From assembly GCF_006861795.1 (NCBI RefSeq), contig NZ_VDGH01000009.1:186001-250000 (forward strand): a stretch of DNA of 64,000 bases, written 5' to 3'. Numbering within the stretch: position 1 is the first letter of the stretch; each line of letters starts with the position of its first letter. Shown here piece by piece: positions 49,907 through 59,215 of the stretch. This stretch comes from Psychrobacillus lasiicapitis. Its GTDB lineage: Bacteria > Bacillota > Bacilli > Bacillales_A > Planococcaceae. The notes under the pieces are model-generated. The model saw only the letters and a program-made list of their open reading frames with translations, was not told the DNA's origin and did not search any database. Made by a program: the position numbers and the translations under genes.

Positions 49907-51502
49907 GTGACAAACGAGCAGTCGGATTTTGAAACAAATATAGAAGACGAAGACACGTTAACCAATAGACAAGGACATCCTATAACGAACAATCAAAACA
50001 TGAGAACAGTTGGAAACCGTGGTCCTGCCACACTTGAAAACTATGATTTTATCGAGAAAATTAGTCACTTTGACAGAGAACGAGTGCCAGAACGAGTTGT
50101 ACATGCTCGTGGTGCAGGAGCACATGGTTACTTTGAGGCGTATGGAGCTGTTGGTGATGAAGCTGTTTCCAAATATACACGTGCAAAGTTATTCCAGGAC
50201 AAAGGGAAAAGAACCCCTGTTTTTGTTCGTTTTTCTTCTGTTATTCATGGCGGTCATTCTCCGGAAACGTTGCGTGATCCGCGTGGATTTGCAGTGAAGT
50301 TTTATACGGAAGATGGTAACTGGGATTTGGTAGGGAACAATTTAAAGATTTTCTTTATCAGAGATGCGATAAAATTCCCGGATATGATCCATGCATTTAA
50401 ACCAGATCCAATTACGAATATTCAAGATTCTGAGCGATTTTTTGATTTCTGTGCGAGTTCGCCAGAATCATTTCATATGGTTACTTTCATCTATTCACCA
50501 TGGGGAATTCCGGCAAATTACCGAATGATGCAAGGTTCGGGAGTAAATACGTATAAATGGGTGAATAACGAAGGCGAAGCAGTACTTGTAAAATACCATT
50601 GGGAGCCAAGGCAAGGCATTCGAAACTTAACGCAAAAAGAAGCAGAGGAAATACAAGCGAAAAATTTTAACCATGCGACACAAGATTTATATGATGCTAT
50701 AGAAAAAGGTGATTTTCCCGAATGGGAATTGCTTGTTCAAATAATGAGTGATGATGAACATCCCGAACTAGATTTCGATCCGTTAGACGATACGAAACTA
50801 TGGCCGGAAGATAAATTCCCTTGGATGGCCATTGGTAAAATGGTATTAGATCGCAATCCAGAAGATTATTTCATGGAAGTAGAGCAAGTTGCATTTGGTA
50901 CAGGAGTACTTGTGGACGGACTAGACTTCTCGGATGATAAAATGTTGCAAGGTCGAACATTTTCTTATTCGGACACACAACGTCATCGTGTAGGTGCAAA
51001 CTATTTACAGATACCGATTAATGCACCAAAAAAACGAGTAGCGACTAACCAAAGTGGTGGGCAGATGCAATATAAGTTGGACCGCGCACCTTTTCAAAAT
51101 CCACATATTAACTATGAGCCTTCTATATTAGACGGCCTAAAGGAAGCAGAGCAACTAGGTAAAGAATACACGCCAATGGTAAAAGGAAATTTAGTGCGAC
51201 AATCCATCGATAGACAAAGTAATACAAAACAAGCAGGAGAAACGTATCGAAATTTTGAACAATGGGAAAAAGATGAGCTCATTACTAATCTTATCAATGA
51301 CCTTTCTAGCTGCGATAAACGAATTCAAGAAAAGATGATTGCATTGGCAGAAGAAGCAGATGAAGAATATGGTCGACGTTTAAGAGAAGGTCTAGCACAA
51401 GACAAATCAGGCGACTCTAGCCAAAAACCACTCGGTAATCGCAACGGTGATGAAGCACCTAATGATGCAATCCAAAAAAGCAATGAAGCAGAACCATATT
51501 AA
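49907..51502 (+). CDS. Monofunctional haem catalase
   Basis: A 531-residue catalase with [13 protein letters not shown] (active-site His), [37 protein letters not shown] (distal Asn) and [12 protein letters not shown] (proximal haem-ligand Tyr). It breaks down hydrogen peroxide. The C-terminal 60 residues are a charged extension beyond the usual small-subunit length of about 480. The start is GTG after TAGGAGGATAACAA. Whether it corresponds to KatA or the spore KatX type is undecided. I saw no clear PerR box in the short leader. Confidence 0.9.
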   Translation: MTNEQSDFETNIEDEDTLTNRQGHPITNNQNMRTVGNRGPATLENYDFIEKISHFDRERVPERVVHARGAGAHGYFEAYGAVGDEAVSKYTRAKLFQDKGKRTPVFVRFSSVIHGGHSPETLRDPRGFAVKFYTEDGNWDLVGNNLKIFFIRDAIKFPDMIHAFKPDPITNIQDSERFFDFCASSPESFHMVTFIYSPWGIPANYRMMQGSGVNTYKWVNNEGEAVLVKYHWEPRQGIRNLTQKEAEEIQAKNFNHATQDLYDAIEKGDFPEWELLVQIMSDDEHPELDFDPLDDTKLWPEDKFPWMAIGKMVLDRNPEDYFMEVEQVAFGTGVLVDGLDFSDDKMLQGRTFSYSDTQRHRVGANYLQIPINAPKKRVATNQSGGQMQYKLDRAPFQNPHINYEPSILDGLKEAEQLGKEYTPMVKGNLVRQSIDRQSNTKQAGETYRNFEQWEKDELITNLINDLSSCDKRIQEKMIALAEEADEEYGRRLREGLAQDKSGDSSQKPLGNRNGDEAPNDAIQKSNEAEPY

Positions 51503-51507
51503 TAACC

Positions 51508-51546
51508 TCGCCCCACTTTCTAAAGTCTTAGAGCGTGGGGTTTATG
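51508..51546 (+). terminator. Hairpin after the catalase gene
   Basis: CCCCAC pairs with GTGGGG with additional partial pairing (TCT/AGA), followed by TTT. Confidence 0.6.
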
Positions 51547-51594
51547 TTTACCATGTTATTTGGAAGGAAATAGTGAAGGGGGGGAGGTTTTAAG

Positions 51595-52956
51595 ATGAAA
51601 AAATTTGATGTGGTAATTATTGGATTTGGTAAAGGTGGGAAAACACTTGCCTCTGAGTTCGCTAAAAACGGTAAGACCGTTGCTGTGATTGAAAAATCAC
51701 CCGAAATGTACGGTGGAACATGTATTAATATTGCATGTATCCCAACGAAATCACTTGTTCATTCAGCCGAAAAAAGAAAATATGTAAATACTTCTAAAGT
51801 GGAATTTTATACAAAAGCCATTCAGCAAAAAGATGAGTTAACAGATTTCTTACGAAATAAAAACTTTCATATGCTAGATGACCAAGAAAAAATTACAGTT
51901 ATTACGGGGGAAGCAACTTTTATAAGTAATGATAAAGTAAAGGTGAAAACAGCGGGAGACCAGTTGGAAGTAACAGCGGACCATTTCTTTATTAATACAG
52001 GAGCCACTCCAATTATTCCTCCAATTGACGGTGTTAAAGATACCGAATTCGTATATGATTCAACGACTTTGCAGGAACGAAAAGTGCTTCCAGAAAAACT
52101 AATCATTATAGGTGGAGGCTATATAGGACTTGAATTTGCGTCGATGTATGCAAACTTTGGCTCTGAAGTCACTGTACTTGATGGAAATAAAATATTCTTA
52201 CCAAATGAAGATCAAGATATTGCGAACGAAGTAAAAAAAGTACTAGAGGAGAAGCACATAACCATTGAAGTAAATGCCAAGGTGGAATCAGTAAAAGATC
52301 AATCAGGTGGAGTAGTAGTCACTTATAATAAAAATAATAGTATAGAAGAAGTATGTGGACATGCAGTCTTGCTTGCAACAGGCAGAAAGCCAAACACAGA
52401 AGGCTTAGGTTTGGAAAATACTTCTGTAGAAGTAAATGATAAAGGAGCAGTGGTAGTAGATGACTTTTTAAAAACTACTGCAAATCATATATGGGCACTT
52501 GGTGATGTAAATGGAGGTCCTCAGTTTACTTATATTTCACTAGATGATTTTCGTATTGTGAAAAACCAATTGTTCGGAGATGGCTCCTACACGAAAAAAG
52601 AACGCACGAACGTTCCATACTCGGTGTTCATTGATCCTGTATTATCACATGTTGGATTAAATGAAAAAATGGCAAAGGAAAAAGGCTTGGAGTATCAAGT
52701 TGTTTCCATGCCAGCAGCTGGAATTCCTAGAGCGCGTATAGTAGAACAGACAGAAGGATATTTAAAAGCGCTGGTGAATCCGAAAACAAAAGAAGTTTTA
52801 GGATGCACGTTATTTTGTGCGGAATCCAGTGAGATGATAAATATTGTACGGGTAGCAATGGAAGCGAAATTGCCATACACATTTTTGCGGGATACTATAT
52901 TCACACACCCAACAATGAGTGAATCACTCAATGATTTGTTTTCTAAAGTCGATTAA
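51595..52956 (+). CDS. RclA-like pyridine nucleotide-disulfide oxidoreductase
   Basis: A 453-residue flavoprotein of the mercuric reductase/RclA group: FAD-binding VVIIGFGKGGKTLASEF, redox disulfide in GGTCINIACIPTK, NAD(P)-binding IIGGGYIGLEFASMYA, and the C-terminal dimer domain ending IFTHPTMSESLNDLF. RclA relatives act in oxidative/hypochlorite stress and copper handling; mercury is unlikely because the N-terminal and C-terminal Hg-binding Cys pairs are missing. AAGGGGGGGAGGTTTTAAG precedes the ATG. Location after catalase supports an oxidative stress role. Confidence 0.85.
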   Translation: MKKFDVVIIGFGKGGKTLASEFAKNGKTVAVIEKSPEMYGGTCINIACIPTKSLVHSAEKRKYVNTSKVEFYTKAIQQKDELTDFLRNKNFHMLDDQEKITVITGEATFISNDKVKVKTAGDQLEVTADHFFINTGATPIIPPIDGVKDTEFVYDSTTLQERKVLPEKLIIIGGGYIGLEFASMYANFGSEVTVLDGNKIFLPNEDQDIANEVKKVLEEKHITIEVNAKVESVKDQSGGVVVTYNKNNSIEEVCGHAVLLATGRKPNTEGLGLENTSVEVNDKGAVVVDDFLKTTANHIWALGDVNGGPQFTYISLDDFRIVKNQLFGDGSYTKKERTNVPYSVFIDPVLSHVGLNEKMAKEKGLEYQVVSMPAAGIPRARIVEQTEGYLKALVNPKTKEVLGCTLFCAESSEMINIVRVAMEAKLPYTFLRDTIFTHPTMSESLNDLFSKVD

Positions 52957-53023
52957 CTAGAAGTCTTCTTTAGAATGGTGTATTTGTACTGGCGATTGCC
53001 ATTTTTGTATGGTTGTGATTAAC

Positions 53024-53087
53024 CCAAAAATAAAGGAAGAGAGGGGCATCATCAAAAATGAAGACCTCTCTCTTCCTTTATTTTTAA
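53024..53087. terminator. Bidirectional terminator
   Basis: A 19-bp stem (AAAAATAAAGGAAGAGAGG with its complement) with A- and T-runs on both sides lies between the convergent oxidoreductase and phasin-like genes. Confidence 0.8.
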
Positions 53088-53104
53088 TATCTAAAGGCTA
53101 GGAA

Positions 53105-53602
53105 TTATACACCTACAGATACCAACAAATCTTTATGTGCTCCTTTAAGCAACGCAGTCAATTCTTCGATTTTGTGAAGTGTTTCTTCGCGTTCCTGCTT
53201 TTGTTGTTCTAATGCAGCTTTAACAGTGGATTCTAGGTGATTTTGTGATTGAACGAACAGATCCAGAACTGCATAGCTTGGTTTCCATGATAGAGCTTGT
53301 GCTTTATCGTTAATCTCTTGAATATTATTTAACCATGTAGTAACTTGTTGCAATTGTGTGTTTCCACTGATTCCATTTACACTCGTTTGAACTTTATCTT
53401 GCCATTCTTGCGTTGCTTTTTTTGTTTCTTCTTCCATAGCACTTAATGTAGCTACTGTAGAATCCAGAAGTTCTTTTTGGTACGTAAATGCTTGAAAGGC
53501 TTTTTTCTGCACATCATCTTGTAAGCTTTGTAGTGTTTTAAATCCATTTAACCATCCGTCCCATAATAAATCGACACCGTTACTTAGTTGTTCTCTAGCC
53601 AT
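53105..53602 (-). CDS. phaP: Phasin-like PHA granule protein
   Basis: A 165-residue helical protein without membrane segments, rich in Gln, Glu, Lys and Leu, with TAALEQQKQEREETLHKIEE-type coiled-coil character. No catalytic motif. Position beside phaQ and divergent from phaRBC is the same as phaP in Bacillus megaterium, whose product coats poly-3-hydroxybutyrate granules. GGAGGAATTACAG precedes the ATG. The assignment rests more on position and composition than on strong motifs. Confidence 0.75.
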   Translation of the reverse strand: MAREQLSNGVDLLWDGWLNGFKTLQSLQDDVQKKAFQAFTYQKELLDSTVATLSAMEEETKKATQEWQDKVQTSVNGISGNTQLQQVTTWLNNIQEINDKAQALSWKPSYAVLDLFVQSQNHLESTVKAALEQQKQEREETLHKIEELTALLKGAHKDLLVSVGV

Positions 53603-53673
53603 CTGTAATTCCTCCTTTAATTTAGCAAAACATATTTATTATTTATAATGAATGCTACTATTCGCATTACATC

Positions 53674-54087
53674 CTAATACTGCTCCTCATCTTCCTTCTT
53701 ATTAGAAGAAGGTTGAAGCGGGTTAAAGAAAGGGTTATAAATATTGAAAAATTGATTCAACATTTTTTGATACTGACTCAATGAACCAGCCCACAAATCT
53801 AAATATTGCTTTCCTGCATCTGTAATGGAATAAATACGTTTAGCAGGCCCCCCTGATGTCGTATCCCATTCGGATGTAACCAATGCATCTTTTTCTAGTT
53901 GCCGAAGGAGACGGTAAAAGTTCCCTTGGTCCACGGATTCCATACCAAACTGTGAAATTTTCTCCATAAGTTCATATCCATGTGTATTCCAATCACGTAA
54001 ATGCAGCAACATGATTGGGATGAGGAAATTTTTAGGAGCACCGATATTAGTGTTCTTATTTTTTTTAGCTTCTTCTTTTGATTCCAT
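53674..54087 (-). CDS. phaQ: PadR-family PHA regulator
   Basis: A 137-residue PadR-type winged-helix protein: PIMLLHLRDWNTHGYELMEKI, GNFYRLLRQLEKDALV and GGPAKRIYSITDAGKQYLD are the typical blocks. In B. megaterium PhaQ is a repressor that senses the polymer and controls phaP/phaQ. The ATG at 54087 fits TAGGTGATTGATA. A palindrome GTGTAA-T-TTACAC lies about 35 bases upstream, in the shared region with phaR, and is a candidate operator. It lacks a separate ligand domain, as usual for PadR subfamily 1. Confidence 0.85.
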   Translation of the reverse strand: MESKEEAKKNKNTNIGAPKNFLIPIMLLHLRDWNTHGYELMEKISQFGMESVDQGNFYRLLRQLEKDALVTSEWDTTSGGPAKRIYSITDAGKQYLDLWAGSLSQYQKMLNQFFNIYNPFFNPLQPSSNKKEDEEQY

Positions 54088-54122
54088 TATCAATCACCTA
54101 CTTATTCATCTGTTGCATATAA

Positions 54123-54135
54123 GTGTAATTTACAC
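54123..54135. promoter_or_regulatory. Candidate PhaQ operator palindrome
   Basis: GTGTAA-T-TTACAC resembles the PadR-type operator half-sites (TGTAAA/TTTACA-like). It is in the divergent phaQ/phaR region. A second short inverted repeat, GACAA-GCT-TTGTC, lies near 54179-54191. Confidence 0.45.
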
Positions 54136-54312
54136 CTATATGTTTGTTAAGTCAAGGGATTAATTTTTGAAAAAGTTTGACAAGCTTTGTCGAAATATGA
54201 AGGATATTTTATAAAAATATCGAATAGTCACAATTTTTACAATTTTAATACACACTACTACGTTAAAGTGTGATAAAGTTATGGTGAATTTAAGAAAAGG
54301 AGATGATTTCCA

Positions 54313-54783
54313 TTGACCCAGACAACTTCATTTGATGCTTTTACAATGTGGAAAAACGTGTATGAGAAAACAGAAAGTACATGGAGAGATGCCATCCAAG
54401 ATACACTTGGAAAAGAATCCTTTGCAGAAAGTTTAGGACAGATTCAAAGTCAATATTTACAATATCAAGGATTTGTAAATAAAATGACCGAATCCTATTT
54501 GAAACAAGCTAATATGCCTTCTAGGGATGAAATTGCAAACGTTGCTTCCCTTGTAATAAACGTAGAATCTAAAGTGGATGATTTAGAAGATCAAATGGAT
54601 GTGTACAAGATTGATACTTCTAGAGAGATAGAACAACTTAGAAAAGGACTAAATAATCTAGATAAGAAATTAGATAAAGTGATTGAATTGCTTGATAAAT
54701 CAATCGTTGCACAAAATACCCCTAAAGTAACAGATGGACCTTTAACTACAACAGCTTTAAATGCTACAAGTACTAAGAAGTAA
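54313..54783 (+). CDS. phaR: Class IV PHA synthase subunit PhaR
   Basis: A 156-residue helical protein: the N-terminal 'MTQTTSFDAFTMWKNVYEKT' segment and the central MTESYLKQANMPSRDEIANV block are those of PhaR, the partner needed by class IV PhaC. A coiled coil (about 95-135) follows, with a Thr/Asn-rich tail. The start is TTG after AAGGAGATGATTTCCA. It begins the phaRBC operon. Confidence 0.88.
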   Translation: MTQTTSFDAFTMWKNVYEKTESTWRDAIQDTLGKESFAESLGQIQSQYLQYQGFVNKMTESYLKQANMPSRDEIANVASLVINVESKVDDLEDQMDVYKIDTSREIEQLRKGLNNLDKKLDKVIELLDKSIVAQNTPKVTDGPLTTTALNATSTKK

Positions 54784-54837
54784 TCCTCTACTATATTAAA
54801 TGATTTCTTAAAAAAACATATATTGGGAGTGTATTAA

Positions 54838-55620
54838 ATGACAAAATTGCAAACAACCGTATTGGAACAAACGAATCCATTAAAACCTCTTGCAGGGAAA
54901 GTAGCTGTTGTAACAGGGGCTTCTCGAGGAATTGGAGCTGAAATAGCTAAAGCATTGGCAAAAAATGGCGCACAAGTTGTAGGTAATTATCTTAGTAGCA
55001 CTTTAGATATGGAAAATGTTATGCAAGAAATCGAGCAAGAAGGTGGCAGTTTGTTTGCAATTCAAGCAGACATATCTATAGAAGAGGACTCACAAAAGCT
55101 TATAGAGGAAGTATTGAACCGTTTCGGGAAAATCGATATCCTCATTAATAACGCAGGTGTGACAAGAGATCGTACTTTCCGTAAAATGTCCAAGCAAGAA
55201 TGGGATCAAGTGATCAATATTAACTTAAACAGTGTTTTCAACACAACATCTGCTGTCATTAACCATATGTTAGAACAAAAGTCTGGCCGTATTATTAATA
55301 TCAGTTCAATCATCGGTCAAGCGGGTGGTTTTGGACAGACGAATTATTCTGCATCAAAAGCTGGATTACTAGGCTTTACAAAGTCGCTGGCTCTAGAGAC
55401 TGCTAGAAACGGTATTACAGTAAATGCGATTTGCCCAGGATTCATCGAAACAGAAATGGTTGCAGCAATGCCGGAAAATGTAAAAGATGCAATCGTTGCT
55501 AAAGTGCCAGTACAAAGATTGGGCCGTACAAGTGAAATTGCAGAAGCTGTCTTGTTTTTAGCACAAGCAAGCTATATTACAGGTCAAGAAATCAATGTAA
55601 ATGGCGGTCTATATATGTAA
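54838..55620 (+). CDS. phaB: Acetoacetyl-CoA reductase
   Basis: A 260-residue SDR: TGASRGIGAEIAKAL cofactor site, NNAGVTRDRTF, ISSIIGQ with Ser and YSASKAGLLGFTK with Tyr/Lys. The 20-residue N-terminal extension precedes the domain. FabG-like in motifs, but located between phaR and phaC, so it makes (R)-3-hydroxybutyryl-CoA for the synthase. TTGGGAGTGTATTAA precedes the ATG. Confidence 0.9.
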   Translation: MTKLQTTVLEQTNPLKPLAGKVAVVTGASRGIGAEIAKALAKNGAQVVGNYLSSTLDMENVMQEIEQEGGSLFAIQADISIEEDSQKLIEEVLNRFGKIDILINNAGVTRDRTFRKMSKQEWDQVININLNSVFNTTSAVINHMLEQKSGRIINISSIIGQAGGFGQTNYSASKAGLLGFTKSLALETARNGITVNAICPGFIETEMVAAMPENVKDAIVAKVPVQRLGRTSEIAEAVLFLAQASYITGQEINVNGGLYM

Positions 55621-55662
55621 CAAAAAGTTTCCATATTGAAAAATATTGGTAGGAGTGATTTT

Positions 55663-56745
55663 ATGGTTACGTTAGATACGAAGCAATTTGACAATTGGAT
55701 CGACCGTTTATCGGAGGATAAGAACATCCAACAGATTAAACGATTAACAGAAGTTATCTCTTCGGATGCTGAACCAGAAGTTGGTCAGACACCTAAAGAA
55801 GTCATTTGGACGAAAAATAAATCAAAATTATATCGCTATCAGCCGGCGATTAAGAAAACAAATAAAGTACCGATTTTAATGATTTACGCATTAATAAATA
55901 AACCGTATATATTAGATCTGTATCCAGGAAATAGCTTAATAGAGCACTTAACGAATAAAGGACATGATGTTTATTTGTTGGACTGGGGTACTCCTGGCTA
56001 TGAGGACCGCAATATGAAGCTAGATGACTATATCGTAGATTATATTCCCAGAGCAGTAAGCAAAGTGTTAAAGACTTCAAAAGCAAAAGATATCACGCTT
56101 TTAGGATACTGCATGGGTGGCACAATGACGGCAATTTTCACTGCACTTTATCCACAATTGCCAATTCGCAATCTTATATTAATGACTAGCCCAATTGATT
56201 TTAAAGATGCAGGGCATTATTCAAACTGGTTGGATAAACGTTATTTCCAACTAGATAAACTGGTCGATACGCTTGGTAATATTCCTTTCGAATTAATCGA
56301 TTTTGGAAATAAGCTACTTAATCCAATTTCAAATGTTGTCGGACCATATATCAGTTTAGCTGACCGTGTGGAAAACGAAGACTTTGTTCTAAATTGGAAG
56401 CTCATGCAAAAATGGTTGAACGATGGTATTCCTTTCCCAGGCGAATCTTATAGACAGTGGATTAGAGATTTCTATCAGGACAACAAACTCATTAATGATC
56501 AACTATCAGTACGGGGACGCAAAGTAGAACTGGCGAATATTAAAGCTAATCTACTGAATATTTCTGCCACACGTGACAACATTGCTTTACCACAACAGAT
56601 TGCACCGCTTAATGATAAAGTGTCTAGCAAAAACAAGACACTACATATAGTAGAAACTGGTCATGTATCGGTTGTCACAGGTCGCAAAGCAATCAATGAA
56701 ATACATCCTTATATTGAAAAATGGATTACCGATAATTCGAAGTAA
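55663..56745 (+). CDS. phaC: Class IV poly-3-hydroxyalkanoate synthase subunit PhaC
   Basis: A 360-residue alpha/beta-hydrolase-type synthase. The lipase-like box LLGYCMGGTM carries the nucleophilic Cys (about residue 150), with the catalytic Asp in SATRDN and His in ETGHVSV. Family marker DVYLLDWGTPGYEDR is intact. Length about 360 and the partner PhaR place it in class IV (Bacillus type). TAGGAGTGATTTT precedes the ATG at 55663. It polymerises 3-hydroxyacyl-CoA. Confidence 0.93.
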   Translation: MVTLDTKQFDNWIDRLSEDKNIQQIKRLTEVISSDAEPEVGQTPKEVIWTKNKSKLYRYQPAIKKTNKVPILMIYALINKPYILDLYPGNSLIEHLTNKGHDVYLLDWGTPGYEDRNMKLDDYIVDYIPRAVSKVLKTSKAKDITLLGYCMGGTMTAIFTALYPQLPIRNLILMTSPIDFKDAGHYSNWLDKRYFQLDKLVDTLGNIPFELIDFGNKLLNPISNVVGPYISLADRVENEDFVLNWKLMQKWLNDGIPFPGESYRQWIRDFYQDNKLINDQLSVRGRKVELANIKANLLNISATRDNIALPQQIAPLNDKVSSKNKTLHIVETGHVSVVTGRKAINEIHPYIEKWITDNSK

Positions 56746-56839
56746 TATAAAGGAATAAAATTAATTCTCGCAAACTGTAAAATAAGGTTTTGGAAGTGCT
56801 CTGGACTTGAATGTCTAGTAATGCTATAACCGAGTTTTC

Positions 56840-56885
56840 TAAATACGAGTGGCGCTAGCACTGCTAACGCCACTCGTATTTTTTC
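56840..56885 (+). terminator. Terminator of the phaRBC operon
   Basis: AAATACGAGTGGCG pairs perfectly with CGCCACTCGTATTT, followed by TTTT. Confidence 0.85.
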
Positions 56886-57198
56886 GGTAATCGTACTACA
56901 AACATTCGCCCGACCTACTCCCAAAACGTATTTAAACAAATTACAAAACCTTTAGGTTAATAAAGGAATGCTACTTTCTTATTCATTAAAAAGCAGCCAA
57001 AGATACAATTTTGGCTGCTTACCGCTTCTTTATTAGTTTTTCACCTTATTTTATAGAAAGTATCACAATTAAGTTAAGATAATGCTAAGTAGATGAAGTT
57101 AGATTGTACTGATAATAGAAAGCCATCATTTTGGTGTGGATGTGCTGAAATAATTTTAAATAGTATAAGCAATCTATACTTGAGAGGAATGATACCAA
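56886..57198. other. Intergenic region with a minus-strand hairpin
   Basis: No gene visible. AAGCAGCCAAA (56991-57001) and TTTTGGCTGCTT (57009-57020) form a hairpin with a T-run on the minus strand, but no minus-strand gene precedes it. The remainder is AT-rich. Confidence 0.4.
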
Positions 57199-57723
57199 AT
57201 GAAACATATTTGTATAATTGGCGGGACGGGAATGTTAGCAGAGGTGTCTAAGTGGTATGCCGACAATAACCATCTTGTTTCCGTTATTGCACGGAACGAA
57301 GAAAAAATGAATAGAATGAAAGATTCTTGTTCGAAACCAGAAAATATAAAAGCAATCTATCTTGATTATAGAGATGCTACCGATTTGCATAATGCGCTAC
57401 GAAAAAGCATAGAGGTATATGGTCCTTTAACTGAGGCGGTTGTTTGGCTACATTCCGATGGTTTACATGCACTTTCCACTGTTTTCGAATGGATAGAGGA
57501 GAAAAGTAACGTTTGGCAAGTAATAGGTAGCCAAGCAAACGCTGAACACTTGAAAAAACAATACTATCCCGAGAAAGATCTAGAACATAAAATCATACAA
57601 CTAGGTTTTGTTAGAGAAAATGATAGACAAAGATGGTTAACAAATGTGGAAATAGCGGATGGAGTTATTCGTTCCATACTAGCGGGTCAGAGCTATAGCT
57701 TGGTTGGGGAAATTTCTAGTTAG
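57199..57723 (+). CDS. Short Rossmann-fold dehydrogenase-like protein
   Basis: A 174-residue protein with an N-terminal dinucleotide-binding motif (CIIGGTGMLAEV) and a compact Rossmann fold. The SDR catalytic Tyr-x3-Lys is not found; AVVWLHSDGL and QVIGSQAN follow instead. Similar short 'dehydrogenases' occur in Bacillales without known substrate. GAGAGGAATGATACCAA precedes the ATG. It appears alone between two terminators. Confidence 0.7.
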   Translation: MKHICIIGGTGMLAEVSKWYADNNHLVSVIARNEEKMNRMKDSCSKPENIKAIYLDYRDATDLHNALRKSIEVYGPLTEAVVWLHSDGLHALSTVFEWIEEKSNVWQVIGSQANAEHLKKQYYPEKDLEHKIIQLGFVRENDRQRWLTNVEIADGVIRSILAGQSYSLVGEISS

Positions 57724-57772
57724 AAAGAGCATCAACTTTGAAGTCATGCTCTTCGCTATAATTGTTGATTGC

Positions 57773-58219
57773 TTAAATTAATTTTGTATCCAATGTTTTT
57801 TTCATCAAGATATGTGGAATGCCATCTTCGTCAAATACATCCGAGGCTGTTTGGTAGCCAAGTTTTTCATAAAAACCTTCTGCGTGGGTTTGTCCATGTA
57901 ATTTTACTTGGGCCAATCCTTTTCTATTAGCGATTTCTTCTAATGCCTTAACAATTACTTTTCCAAGGCCAAATTTACGATAAGGCTCTAAAATACAAAT
58001 ACGCTCTAATTTACCTATTCCATCCACTATTCTTAATCGACCAGTTCCAACAGGTTGATTCTCATAATCGACTAAAATATGTTCGCATTGTCCTTCTAGC
58101 GTATCGAATTGATCAAACTCTTCTTCTAATGGTACGCCTTGCTCTTTTACAAAAACTTCTTTTCTAATATGAAACGCTTTTTGTAAGTCGCTATCTTCTG
58201 TTATTCTTTTATAACTCAT
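57773..58219 (-). CDS. GNAT-family N-acetyltransferase (YjcF-like)
   Basis: A 148-residue GNAT protein: IRKEVFVKEQGVP near the N-terminus, GRLRIVDGIGKLERICILEP and the acetyl-CoA loop YRKFGLGKVIV, then HAEGFYEKLGYQ. These are the blocks of the YjcF/ElaA-like subgroup, whose substrates are unknown. A GGACTGAACATAA sequence is the only ribosome binding element before the ATG. Convergent with the previous gene. Confidence 0.85.
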   Translation of the reverse strand: MSYKRITEDSDLQKAFHIRKEVFVKEQGVPLEEEFDQFDTLEGQCEHILVDYENQPVGTGRLRIVDGIGKLERICILEPYRKFGLGKVIVKALEEIANRKGLAQVKLHGQTHAEGFYEKLGYQTASDVFDEDGIPHILMKKTLDTKLI

Positions 58220-58369
58220 TTATGTTCAGTCCTTTTCTTTTGATTAGACAAGCAAGTAGACTCAAGTCATAATCTTTTTATATGTATATATTAGTTTAAA
58301 TGAATTTATTTTTGTTGTAAATACAACATAATCAGAATGGCCAGCTTTATTTGTAAGGAGGAAATACAT

Positions 58370-59128
58370 ATGAAATTAGTATCTTGGAATGTAAATGGAT
58401 TGCGCGCTTGTGTGCAAAAAGGATTTTTAGATTATTTTAAAGAAGTAAATGCAGATATATTTTGCTTGCAGGAGACAAAATTGCAAGCAACACAAATAGA
58501 TTTACAGCTAGATGGATATGAACAATATTGGAATTATGCTTTGAAAAAGGGGTACTCTGGAACTGCTGTATTTACGAAAGTGAAGCCGCTATCTGTTAAA
58601 TATGGTGTTGGCGACATGGAGACAGAAGATGAAGGGCGAATCCTTACGCTAGAATTCGAAGACTTTTTCTTAGTGAATGTCTACACACCCAATGCAAAAC
58701 GAGATTTAACTAGACTTCCTTATCGATTAGAGTGGGAAGATGAGATGCGGGCATATTTGAAAAAGCTAGACGAAGTGAAGCCGGTTATTCTGTGTGGTGA
58801 TTTAAATGTTGCGCATGCAGAAATCGATTTGAAAAATTCCAAATCCAATAGGGGAAACTCTGGGTTTACGCTTGAGGAACGTGGAAAAATGACGGATTTA
58901 TTGACTGCTGGTTTCGTGGATACTTTCCGTTATTTTTATCCGGAACGTGAGGGAGCTTATACTTGGTGGTCATATATGAATAAAGTAAGGGAGCGCAATA
59001 TTGGGTGGAGGATTGATTATTTCATCGCTTCACAGAAACTTACACCAGTATTGAAGGATGCCTCTATTGATGCGCAAGTACTTGGTAGTGATCATTGTCC
59101 GGTCGTTTTAGAATTAGATAATTCTTGA
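58370..59128 (+). CDS. exoA: Exodeoxyribonuclease III (AP endonuclease)
   Basis: A 252-residue AP endonuclease of the ExoIII family: SWNVNGLRA, CLQETKLQ (catalytic Glu), GDLNVAH (Asp/Asn) and GSDHCPVVLEL (Asp/His) are all present, with TWWSY and RIDYFIAS in between. It cuts DNA at abasic sites and repairs oxidised 3' ends. The ATG at 58370 follows AAGGAGGAAATACAT exactly. It is 5' of, but not coupled to, the aminotransferase. Confidence 0.93.
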   Translation: MKLVSWNVNGLRACVQKGFLDYFKEVNADIFCLQETKLQATQIDLQLDGYEQYWNYALKKGYSGTAVFTKVKPLSVKYGVGDMETEDEGRILTLEFEDFFLVNVYTPNAKRDLTRLPYRLEWEDEMRAYLKKLDEVKPVILCGDLNVAHAEIDLKNSKSNRGNSGFTLEERGKMTDLLTAGFVDTFRYFYPEREGAYTWWSYMNKVRERNIGWRIDYFIASQKLTPVLKDASIDAQVLGSDHCPVVLELDNS

Positions 59129-59215
59129 ATACTCAATATATTATGAGAAAAACTACAATACTTTAATGAAATAGAGTACAATATTTCTATATCAACTTTC
59201 TGGAGGTACCTATAG

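Noticed and set aside
51595-52956. Mercuric reductase
   Set aside because: Lacks the N-terminal metal-binding domain and the C-terminal Cys pair; no other mer genes nearby.
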